Assembly (NCBI GenBank): GCA_031289285.1
Contig: JAITPT010000188.1
Coordinates: 1 to 13,209 of the forward strand
DNA from: Puniceicoccales bacterium
Lineage (GTDB): Bacteria > Verrucomicrobiota > Verrucomicrobiia > Opitutales > UBA953
Reading direction: 5' to 3'
Length of the DNA: 13,209 bases
The notes under the pieces are model-generated. The model was not told where the DNA came from, did no database searches, and saw nothing but the letters and a program-made list of their open reading frames with translations. Below are positions 5,958 through 13,020 of this stretch, in pieces. Positions within the stretch are counted from its first letter, which is position 1. The number at the start of each line of letters is the position of its first letter. A program made the position numbers and the translations under genes.

Positions 5958-7106
5958 TCAATCGTCCACCTTGATGTCTTTGTTGCGTTGGCGTGGGCCG
6001 CCGGCGCGTAGCCACGCATTGATGAAGGGGTCAATCTCGCCGTCCATGACGCCTTGGACGTTGGCGGTCTCTGCGCCGGTGCGGAGGTCTTTCACCATTT
6101 GGTAGGGTTGAAAAACGTAGGAGCGGATTTGGTTGCCCCAGCCGATTTCGCCTTTTTCGCCGTAGAACTTTTCCAGCTCGGCGCGTTTCTCGTCTTGCAA
6201 TCTCTCATAGACGCGCGCCTTCAAAATCTTCAGTGCGATGGCGCGGTTTTTGATTTGCGAACGTTCGCGTTGGCAGGTCACGACGATGCCGGTGGGCAGG
6301 TGGGTGAAACGCACGGCGGACTCGGTGCGGTTGACGTGTTGGCCGCCTGCACCGCTGGCGCGATAGACGTCAATCTTTAAATCCGTCTCCGCGATTTCGA
6401 TGTCCAGCTCTTCGTCGTCAATTTCGGCGACGACATCGAGTGCGCAGAACGAGGTGTGGCGGCGGGCGTTGGCGTCAAACGGGCTGATGCGGACGAGCCT
6501 GTGGACGCCTCGTTCGGCTTTGGCGTAGCCGTAGGCGTTGGCGCCTTCGATGCGAAATGTGGCGGTGGCGATGCCTGCGCCGTCGCCGTCTTGGACGTCT
6601 TCGACTTCGACTTTGTAGCCGCGCCGTTCGGCCCAGCGCGTGTAGAGGCGGAAGAGCATCCCTGCCCAGTCGCAGGCTTCGGTGCCGCCGGCACCGGCTT
6701 TGAGGGTGAGGATGGCGCCGCATTTATCGTGCGGGCCGGTGAGGAAGGAGGCGATTTCGAGCGCGTCTGCTTCGGCGAGCATTTGCGCGGCGGTGATGGC
6801 GATTTCGGAAAGCTCGGCGTCGGCACCGCCGTCGGGTGCTTCGGCGACAAGCTCTGCGAGGGTCTGCAAATCTTCGAGGCGGCGGTTGAAGGCGACGACT
6901 GGGTTGATGAGCGTTTTTGCGCGGTTGGCCTCGGCGATGAGTTTTTGGGCGACGGTCTGGTTGCTCCAGAAGTCTGGCTCGCCCATGCGTTGCTCGAAAC
7001 GCGCCAGCTCTTTTTGGCGCGTCGCTACGTCGAGAAACTTCCAGAGACGCACGACGCGCCTTGCGACCTCGTCAATCTGCGAGCGTGTCTCCGGCGGGAT
7101 ATACAT
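5958..7106 (-). CDS. prfB: Peptide chain release factor 2 (382 aa)
   Basis: RF2 recognises UAA and UGA stop codons in the ribosome and triggers release of the finished protein. The two diagnostic motifs are present and spaced as expected: SPF (residues 208-210), which reads the stop codon, and GGQ (254-256, in SGAGGQHVNRTESAVR), which acts in peptidyl-tRNA hydrolysis. SPF rather than PxT separates it from RF1. IGWGNQIRSYV and DLRTGAET near the end are also typical. The length is slightly above E. coli RF2 (about 365), because of a longer tail. The gene runs in one frame: at residues 25-26, where many bacteria have CTT-T-GAC with an internal UGA, this gene has CTC-GAC, so there is no autoregulatory frameshift. 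A small lipoprotein gene lies 69 bases upstream on the same strand, so cotranscription is possible. No Shine-Dalgarno sequence is seen before the ATG at 7106. Confidence 0.97.
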   Translation of the reverse strand: MYIPPETRSQIDEVARRVVRLWKFLDVATRQKELARFEQRMGEPDFWSNQTVAQKLIAEANRAKTLINPVVAFNRRLEDLQTLAELVAEAPDGGADAELSEIAITAAQMLAEADALEIASFLTGPHDKCGAILTLKAGAGGTEACDWAGMLFRLYTRWAERRGYKVEVEDVQDGDGAGIATATFRIEGANAYGYAKAERGVHRLVRISPFDANARRHTSFCALDVVAEIDDEELDIEIAETDLKIDVYRASGAGGQHVNRTESAVRFTHLPTGIVVTCQRERSQIKNRAIALKILKARVYERLQDEKRAELEKFYGEKGEIGWGNQIRSYVFQPYQMVKDLRTGAETANVQGVMDGEIDPFINAWLRAGGPRQRNKDIKVDD

Positions 7107-7175
7107 GTCGGGCGTCGGCGGCGTGTCGGCGGTGTCTGCGCGGGTGTCTCGTTGTGTTTCGGGCGGCGTCGGCGC

Positions 7176-7619
7176 TTACAGATTTTGCGAAATGAAGGAG
7201 ACGATTTTCTGGCTTTCTTTGATGTTGCCCCATGTGCCGTATTGCACGGAGACCTGCGTCCACTCGGTCTTGTTCTTCGGGTCTTTGGCAATCGAGATGA
7301 TGATGTCGATTTTGATGTCGCCGACGGTGCGGGCGATGACTTCGTAGTAGGGCTGCGTCTTCGGGGCGTCTTTTCTCGGGTCGGGCTTGTGCTCGAGGAC
7401 GCGCGTCGCGCCGTATTTTTCGACGCCGAGGCTGGCGGCTTTGAAGACGTCTTCGAGTGTCTTGCCCGGGTAGTTGGTGACGAGGGTGCCGGTGATGAAG
7501 TTGTTCCACGAGGCGTTGTTGTCGCCCACCGGATTATCTACGCCGATTTTGGACACGCAACCGGTGAAGGTGGCAGCGGAGAGGACCGCAAGAGCGGAAA
7601 GAGAGAGAAGTTTTTTCAT
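7176..7619 (-). CDS. Small DUF3568-like lipoprotein (147 aa)
   Basis: The start at 7619 is chosen because it begins a clean signal peptide, MKKLLSLSALAVLSAATFTGC, with lipidated cysteine 21. A frame-compatible ATG at 7739 would add 40 polar, Pro-rich residues in front of it. The mature part has the pattern of DUF3568-type lipoproteins: an early helix (TLEDVFKAASLGVEKYGATRV), a strand pair around YYEVIARTVGDIKIDIIISI, and a C-terminal VSVQYGTWGNIKESQKIVSFISQNL, resembling the family's RVGxxGDxxxSxxILxxI ending. The function of that family is not established. It sits 69 bases upstream of prfB on the same strand and diverges from the GYF_2-like gene. No Shine-Dalgarno sequence is seen. Confidence 0.8.
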   Translation of the reverse strand: MKKLLSLSALAVLSAATFTGCVSKIGVDNPVGDNNASWNNFITGTLVTNYPGKTLEDVFKAASLGVEKYGATRVLEHKPDPRKDAPKTQPYYEVIARTVGDIKIDIIISIAKDPKNKTEWTQVSVQYGTWGNIKESQKIVSFISQNL

Positions 7620-7750
7620 AAGACTGATTGGGTGGCTGGTGAAAGGAGGCAGGGGTGAAACAGAGTGGCGCGGGTTTGGCAAATGCTTTTTTTGCGGCGG
7701 CGTTTTTTTGGGGTTGCGCGTGTGGGGGCGTTGCCGCATGAAAACGCGCC
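7620..7750. promoter_or_regulatory. Divergent intergenic region
   Basis: These 131 bases separate the minus-strand DUF3568-like gene from the plus-strand GYF_2-like gene and must carry the promoters of both unless one is leaderless. T runs occur at about 7686-7692 and 7704-7710. I cannot identify convincing -10/-35 pairs. Confidence 0.35.
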
Positions 7751-8518
7751 ATGCCCGAGCAACTTCATTACCTCGACGAAAAGGGTCAGCCCAAAGGCCC
7801 GGCCTCTACGGAGGAAATCCAAAAACTGGCGCAAGCCGCAAAACAAAGCGGACGCCCTTTGCTCGTCGCAAAGCCCGGCGATAATAACTGGCTCCCGTTC
7901 CCGGGCACGGAGGTGCCGAACCCGTTGCCGTCGGCTGCACCAGTGCGCCGCCCGCACCCCGCCGCCAACGCGCCGCGCCCGCAACAACAACCGCAGCCGC
8001 AGCCAGTGCAACAGCCGCAGCCCTTGCAACAACCGCAGCAGCCAGCACCGCAACAGCAGCCAGCACCTTTGCAACAACAGCAGCAGCCGCAGCAGCTGCA
8101 ACAACCGCAGCCCATCGCGCAAGCCTCCGGGCCTATCGCGCCGCCGCTGCAACAACAGCCGTTCGCCGCGCCGCCGCGTGCGCAGCCTCCGCCGCTGGCG
8201 TATCACCCGCAGATGCCTGCGCAGGGTTTTGCTCACGCGCCCATGCAGAGCTACGCGCCTCTGCCGCCAGTGACGACGCCTTGGGTCGCCGTCGCTTGCT
8301 ACATCCTCGCCGCGATTTTGGTGCTCGGTTTCTTGGCGTCGCTCGTGCTGATGATTATCGGTCTCTCGCAGGACAAAGGCGGTTCGCTGAAGGGCTTCGC
8401 CGAAAAAACCGCCATCTTCTTGGTGCCCGGGTCGGTGATTGTCTCGCTCTTCTTTGTCTGGGCGGGCAAGGCGGTTTCGTTGCTCAACGAAATCGCAGTC
8501 AACTCCTCGCGCCGCTGA
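7751..8518 (+). CDS. GYF_2-like membrane protein with Gln/Pro linker (255 aa)
   Basis: Residues 1-50 (LHYLDEKGQPKGPASTEEIQKLA ... LLVAKPGDNNWLPF) follow the pattern of the GYF_2 (DUF4339) domain: an aromatic start, a GP turn, a helix, then a W before the end. This small domain often sits at the N-terminus of bacterial membrane proteins and may bind proline-rich peptides. Residues about 60-175 are low-complexity Pro, Gln and Ala with long CAG/CAA/CCG-coded runs. Two hydrophobic segments follow, about 179-204 (VAVACYILAAILVLGFLASLVLMIIG) and 219-239. With no signal peptide, the N-terminal domain is probably cytoplasmic. The product is unnamed and the substrate unknown. The ATG at 7751 is the first in this frame that includes the domain. 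The low-complexity part is a likely site of length variation between strains. Confidence 0.82.
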   Translation: MPEQLHYLDEKGQPKGPASTEEIQKLAQAAKQSGRPLLVAKPGDNNWLPFPGTEVPNPLPSAAPVRRPHPAANAPRPQQQPQPQPVQQPQPLQQPQQPAPQQQPAPLQQQQQPQQLQQPQPIAQASGPIAPPLQQQPFAAPPRAQPPPLAYHPQMPAQGFAHAPMQSYAPLPPVTTPWVAVACYILAAILVLGFLASLVLMIIGLSQDKGGSLKGFAEKTAIFLVPGSVIVSLFFVWAGKAVSLLNEIAVNSSRR

Positions 8519-8692
8519 GCCGTTTCCCACTGAGCCGTTTGCCGCCGCCGCGCCGCCGAGTCGCCGCGCCGCTGCGTCAAACGGTATGGAACAAAATCCG
8601 CCGGAACATTTCTAACGCGACGCACCCGCGCGCATAAATCGTGCGCGTCGGGTATCCACCGCAATCATAACCACCGCACACACACCAGCACT
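8519..8692. promoter_or_regulatory. Intergenic region before the large secreted protein gene
   Basis: A short direct repeat, CTGAGCCGTTT, occurs at 8515-8525 (overlapping the upstream stop codon) and 8530-8540. The last 35 bases before the ATG at 8693 are C/A-rich (CCGCACACACACCAGCACT), with no Shine-Dalgarno sequence. An imperfect palindrome around CGACGC...GCGTCG lies near 8619-8650 but has no T run, so it is not an obvious terminator. I cannot place a promoter with confidence. Confidence 0.35.
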
Positions 8693-11600
8693 ATGTTGTT
8701 AAAACACTGTCTCTCCGTCGCCGCACTCGCTTGCGCCGCCGGTTTTGCCGCGCCAGCAATCTCCGGCGCAGCCGCCGCAAAAGACGTCGGCCTCGTCGCA
8801 CGTTGGACGTTTGACGACGCGGGCGTCGTCAAGAACGCCGTCGCCGACCGTTTCCACGCCAAGGTCCCGGGGAAACTCAAAACCGTCCCGGGCCTCTTCG
8901 GCAACGCCGTCGAGCTTGGCGGCGAGAAAACCACTTTCTCCGTCGCGCCCGACGTCATTCCCGCCGACATCCGCGAGTTCACTTTTTCCGCATGGGTCGC
9001 GCCGCGCACGCTCGACGGCCACGGCAACATCTTCCGCAAAGAAGACGGCGACAACCGCCTGCTGTTCTCTTTTCAAGAGGGCAAGTTTCTCTCCCTCGGC
9101 ATCAACTGCGGCGGAAACTACGCCGAGCTGGATGCGCTCGTCTCGCCGCAAGAGCTTGTTGACGGCAAGTGGCACCACATCGCCGGCACGTTTGCCGATA
9201 GCGACAAGGTGATGCGCGTCTTCCTCGACGGGCGCGAAATCGGCACCTTCCCGCGCCAGACACGCCTCAACACCGCGCACGATTTCGTGCAGGGCTGGCA
9301 CCGCTCGCAGGGCAACGCGCCCGGACGCGCACTCGCCATCGGCTCGCTCGACGGCAGCAACGAAGTCTTCCAAGGCAAACTCGACGACGCCCGCTTCTAC
9401 TCCCGCGCTCTCCCCGCCGCCGAAATCGCCAAGCTGTTTGCCGAAGGCGGAACCGCCGCAGCCGCGCCGCTCGCCGTCGCGCAGCCGCCCAAAGCCGAGA
9501 CGTTCACCGCCGCTATCGCCGAGCTTGACGCCGCAGTCGGCGGAAAAACACTCACACCCACCGAGGCACTCGCGCTGCACCGCGCCCTCAACGGAAAGTT
9601 TCCGGTCGAGGTCAACGATTACGTCCTGAAATGGCAGCACAGCCCGCTGGACAACGTGCTCGCCGACCAAGCAGGCCGCCGCGCCACCGCAGGGCGCGTC
9701 AAAGACAACGCCTTTGAATACATGCCCCTCGCCCAACACCAGTGGGATGTCCTCAACGCCGGCGACCGCGCCCTCTGGACAAAGGCCAAAGCACTCAGAG
9801 AAAAACTCAACTCCGCCACGGCACACATCGCCGCCGACGACGTCTTCTTCCTCGAAGACCTCTTCCAAGTGCGCCCGCTTCGCCACGAGGCCGTCGCCCG
9901 CCACGTCAACCCCTCCACGCCCACCACGCAGGACCGCTCCGACACCGAAGCCCGCGCAGTGCTCGAGCGCGATTGGCTTTTCCAGTGCGACAACAAACCG
10001 ACCCTCGCCCGCTCACTCCAAGAAATCGGCTGGGCGCGCCAAGTCGCCGAGCGCATCACGCAACGCTCATCCGGCGAGAACAAGAGCAGCGCGGCGCAGA
10101 CCGCCGCCGTCACCGCCGCACTCGCCAAACTCGCCGCACTCGAGAAACAAGTGCTCGCAAAACAAGGCGCAGATAAATCCGCCGCCGCGCAAGACAGCAG
10201 CCTCTACTTCGCAGTCCGCGAAGCGAAACGCCAAATCATTTTTGCCAACCCCGTCCTCGACTTCGACAGCGTGCTCTACATAGACAACCCGTATCCGAGC
10301 GGACGCGAATGGCAGCACGAGACACGCCACTACCTCGGCTACATGGCCGTCCCGGGCGGACGGCTGCTCGTCCAAAAAGGCCTCGGCCCCGACGGCAAGT
10401 TCACCCAGATAGCACCCACCGCGCCGCTCCACGGCACGTTCTGGCGCCCCGACCTCTCCTACGACGCCAAGCGTGTGCTCTTCTCGTTTAAGCCGCATAA
10501 CGAAAAAACGTTTCACCTCTACGAGGCAGGCCTCGACGGCTCCGGCTTCCGCCAACTCTCGTCGGGAATGTTTGACGACTTCGACCCGATTTACCTCCCC
10601 GACGGCAAAAACATCATGTTCACCACCACACGCGGCTATCTCTACGTGCGCTGCATGCCGCCGACAAACGCGATGGTCACCGCCAAAATGCCGCTCGACA
10701 CCAAGCCCGGCGACAAGAACCTCTACATCATCTCACGCAACGGCGAACCCGAATACACACCCTCCGTCATGGGCGACGGGCGTGTGCTCTTCACCCGTTG
10801 GGAATACACCGACAAACCACTCTGGCGCGCCCAGAAACTCTGGACGATGGGACAAAACGGCGAACTCGTGCAAACCTTCTGGGGCAACCAATCCGTCTGG
10901 CCAGATTTGATGAAAGACGCCCGCAGCATCCCAGGCAGCAAACGCGTGATGTTCACCGGCTCCGCACACCACAACTGGTTTGCCGGAAGCATCGGCATAA
11001 TTGACCCCGCCCAAGGGCTGAACTTCCCGCACGGTCTCACCAAAGTCACGCAAGAAGTGCATTGGCCGGAATGCGGCAACGGCCCCACCGACCCCAAAGA
11101 AAACACCACCTACCACGTGTCGGGACACTACCGCTCTTACTACTCACCCTACCCACTCAGCGAAAAAGAGTTTCTCGTCTCCGCCCAACGCAACGGAAAG
11201 TTTGTCCTGCTCTTCATGGACACCGACGGCAACCGCGAAATCATCAACGAAGGCGCACACAACATCTGGGACGCCGTGCCGATTCGCAAACGCCCCGTGC
11301 CACCCCCGCAACCCGACAAACTCGACTGGCCAACTTGGGAAAATCGCGACAACCCCGCCACCGGCACCATTTACAGCAACAACGTCTATGAAGGTGCCCC
11401 GCCAGAATTGCGCGACAAAGCGCGTTTCCTGCGCATCTGGAGCATCGAGCACAAAACCTACACCTACTGGTTCAAACGCCCGCACCTCTCCACCGGCCCC
11501 GAACTCTCCGCCAACCAAAGCGAAGGCGTCAAACGCATCATCGGCACCGTGCCTATCGAAGCTGACGGCAGCGTGAACTTCACCGCGCCAAGCGGCGTCG

Positions 11601-12481
11601 CCCTCCACTTCCAACTCCTCGACGAAAAACAACGCGCCCTGCAAACGATGAAAAGTTTCACCGGTGTCCAGCCCGGCGAGATGCGCGGCTGCTTCGGTTG
11701 CCACGAGATGCACATGAACTCTGCCCAAGGGCCGACAATTGGCAAAGCCATGCGCCGCAAACCCTCCGAAATCACGCCCGTTCCGTGGAAAGACATCACC
11801 GTCGGCTACGAGCGTTACGTGCAAGAAGGCATCAACGAGTATTGCGGCAAATGCCACGAAAAAGAGGGCAACAAAGCGCAAAAAGCCTTTGACAGCAAAT
11901 TGCGCCCGGGCTTCCTCGGTTTCAAAGAACCCTACATGACCCTCATGGGCAACCCGACTTGGGGCAGCCCCTATCACAACAAAAAAGGAACTGGCGCATT
12001 TGGCTGGGCGGACACAATCTTGGTCGAAAGCTATTCGACCGTTGACCCCCGCGCTTACGTCACCTATCCGCCGATGAAAAAACTCTCTTACGCCAGCCGT
12101 CTCGTGAAGCGTTTTGCGGGCGAAAAGGTTTATCCCGGCGACAATCACCCAAAAATCGAAGCCGACGCTGAAACGCTCTTGCGTGTAAAGTTGTGGGTGG
12201 ACGCGATGGGACCCTACTCGGGTGTTGAGGAATTACGTGCCAAAGAAGACCCAACATTTTTTGGAAAAGGCTGGATTTCGCAACCACCGCGCATCAAAAC
12301 CGCGCCCGTCGTGACTCGTCCCGGTCCCTTCGACCCCTTCGACACGGCCAACGACCCTGCCTACGCTCCGCCCAAACCTGAGCAGTTCAACGCCTTGCCT
12401 CCCGGTGTAAAACGCCGCGCCGGCGCCGCCACCACCAGCGAAAAACCACTCCCCAGAAAAACCGCCAGCGTCTATCCGTAA
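8693..12481 (+). CDS. Secreted LamG / beta-propeller / di-haem c-type protein, hydrazine-synthase-alpha-like (1262 aa)
   Basis: Residues 1-29 are a Sec signal peptide ending in AAAA. About 33-240 form a LamG/concanavalin-like domain (LVARWTFDD at 34-42, KWHHIAGTF around W160, KLDDARFYSRAL near 228-238). About 270-500 is mostly helical. About 504-960 is a propeller-like region with a PD40-type repeat (FDPIYLPDGKNIMFTT, about 628). Two haem c motifs follow: CFGCH at 1000-1004 and CGKCH at 1051-1055. The order propeller then CXXCH matches the family containing the alpha subunit of anammox hydrazine synthase, but family members are widespread in Verrucomicrobiota and Planctomycetota without hydrazine metabolism. 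The ligand tyrosine I recall four residues after the first CXXCH in hydrazine synthase is methionine here. The likely role is extracytoplasmic electron transfer or oxidation on a bound polymer or surface; the substrate is unknown. The gene stands alone, with its own terminator at 12632. Confidence 0.88.
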   Translation: MLLKHCLSVAALACAAGFAAPAISGAAAAKDVGLVARWTFDDAGVVKNAVADRFHAKVPGKLKTVPGLFGNAVELGGEKTTFSVAPDVIPADIREFTFSAWVAPRTLDGHGNIFRKEDGDNRLLFSFQEGKFLSLGINCGGNYAELDALVSPQELVDGKWHHIAGTFADSDKVMRVFLDGREIGTFPRQTRLNTAHDFVQGWHRSQGNAPGRALAIGSLDGSNEVFQGKLDDARFYSRALPAAEIAKLFAEGGTAAAAPLAVAQPPKAETFTAAIAELDAAVGGKTLTPTEALALHRALNGKFPVEVNDYVLKWQHSPLDNVLADQAGRRATAGRVKDNAFEYMPLAQHQWDVLNAGDRALWTKAKALREKLNSATAHIAADDVFFLEDLFQVRPLRHEAVARHVNPSTPTTQDRSDTEARAVLERDWLFQCDNKPTLARSLQEIGWARQVAERITQRSSGENKSSAAQTAAVTAALAKLAALEKQVLAKQGADKSAAAQDSSLYFAVREAKRQIIFANPVLDFDSVLYIDNPYPSGREWQHETRHYLGYMAVPGGRLLVQKGLGPDGKFTQIAPTAPLHGTFWRPDLSYDAKRVLFSFKPHNEKTFHLYEAGLDGSGFRQLSSGMFDDFDPIYLPDGKNIMFTTTRGYLYVRCMPPTNAMVTAKMPLDTKPGDKNLYIISRNGEPEYTPSVMGDGRVLFTRWEYTDKPLWRAQKLWTMGQNGELVQTFWGNQSVWPDLMKDARSIPGSKRVMFTGSAHHNWFAGSIGIIDPAQGLNFPHGLTKVTQEVHWPECGNGPTDPKENTTYHVSGHYRSYYSPYPLSEKEFLVSAQRNGKFVLLFMDTDGNREIINEGAHNIWDAVPIRKRPVPPPQPDKLDWPTWENRDNPATGTIYSNNVYEGAPPELRDKARFLRIWSIEHKTYTYWFKRPHLSTGPELSANQSEGVKRIIGTVPIEADGSVNFTAPSGVALHFQLLDEKQRALQTMKSFTGVQPGEMRGCFGCHEMHMNSAQGPTIGKAMRRKPSEITPVPWKDITVGYERYVQEGINEYCGKCHEKEGNKAQKAFDSKLRPGFLGFKEPYMTLMGNPTWGSPYHNKKGTGAFGWADTILVESYSTVDPRAYVTYPPMKKLSYASRLVKRFAGEKVYPGDNHPKIEADAETLLRVKLWVDAMGPYSGVEELRAKEDPTFFGKGWISQPPRIKTAPVVTRPGPFDPFDTANDPAYAPPKPEQFNALPPGVKRRAGAATTSEKPLPRKTASVYP

Positions 12482-12506
12482 CGCGGACGGCGCAGTGCAA
12501 AAAACG

Positions 12507-12578
12507 AACAAAATAAATAGAACAGGCAAAACGAATAAAGAAGGCAAAACGGATAAGGCAGACAAAATGAATAAAAAG
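12507..12578 (+). repeat. Degenerate 18-bp tandem repeat (four copies)
   Basis: Copies start at 12507, 12525, 12543 and 12561, with consensus about GGCAAAACGAATAAAGAA. The stretch is A-rich and lies between the stop of the large gene and its terminator. It is not in the frame of that gene. The period is a multiple of three, but no start codon or ribosome site supports translation. Confidence 0.6.
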
Positions 12579-12631
12579 CATTAAGAAGTCCGAAAAATCT
12601 AAAAGAAATCACAGTTTTTGCCTGTTTGAAA

Positions 12632-12665
12632 CAGCACACCCTCAATCGGGGTGTGCTGCTTTTTT
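12632..12665 (+). terminator. Intrinsic terminator of the large secreted protein gene
   Basis: CAGCACACCC (12632-12641) pairs perfectly with GGGTGTGCTG (12649-12658) around a 7-base loop, followed by C and six T. It is 150 bases beyond the stop codon at 12481 and is the clearest terminator in the window. Confidence 0.9.
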
Positions 12666-12797
12666 AACCTAAAAACGGCAGTTCTGCGGGAAGGGTTTGC
12701 GCAAGATTTTGAGACGGCTGTGGTTTGCGCTTTCCCGACGCGCACCTTGTGGTGCGTGGAGCGGAACGCGCAAGCCGCAGACGGCCACTTCGCCCTC

Positions 12798-12819
12798 AAA
12801 AAGGGACAGACCCTTTTTT
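12798..12819 (+). repeat. AAAAAGGG/CCCTTTTTT hairpin, array unit 1
   Basis: A perfect 8-bp stem with loop ACAGA, followed by one further T. It is the same element as at 12999 and the inverse of 3119-3139. Confidence 0.8.
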
Positions 12820-12998
12820 CACTTGCATTGCTTTATCCAGCTGGTCACTGGGTTTTCGTAGCGCAGACTGCCAAGTCTGTTTCGATACCTACGCCTTCCA
12901 CACTCTATCTACGCTTTCCCGACGCGCACCTTGCGGTGCGTGGAGCGGAAAACGCAAGCCGCAGACGGCCAAAACGCCCTCAAAAAGGGACCGCCCTC

Positions 12999-13020
12999 AA
13001 AAAGGGACAGACCCTTTTTT
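12999..13020 (+). repeat. AAAAAGGG/CCCTTTTTT hairpin, array unit 2
   Basis: Identical to the hairpin in unit 1, and preceded 17 bases upstream (12982-12991) by an extra half-element AAAAAGGGAC. Confidence 0.8.

Noticed and set aside
6456..7658. 400-codon open frame antisense to prfB
   Set aside because: It lies opposite a certain gene (prfB) and the small lipoprotein gene. It is a by-product of GC-rich codon use and has no domain-like pattern.
7616..8530. 304-codon open frame antisense to the GYF_2-like gene, with Leu/Arg-rich runs, and a Cys/Gly-rich frame at 7786-8115
   Set aside because: These are readings of the CAG/CAA/CCG repeats on the opposite strand; low complexity with no start signal.
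8699..9904. 401-codon open frame antisense to the large secreted protein
   Set aside because: It overlaps the signal peptide and LamG domain on the other strand; composition is typical of a shadow frame. The same applies to 11144-12148.
8693..12481. True hydrazine synthase and anammox metabolism
   Set aside because: Only alpha-like architecture is present, with an added LamG domain, a different residue at the presumed ligand position, and no beta or gamma subunit genes nearby.
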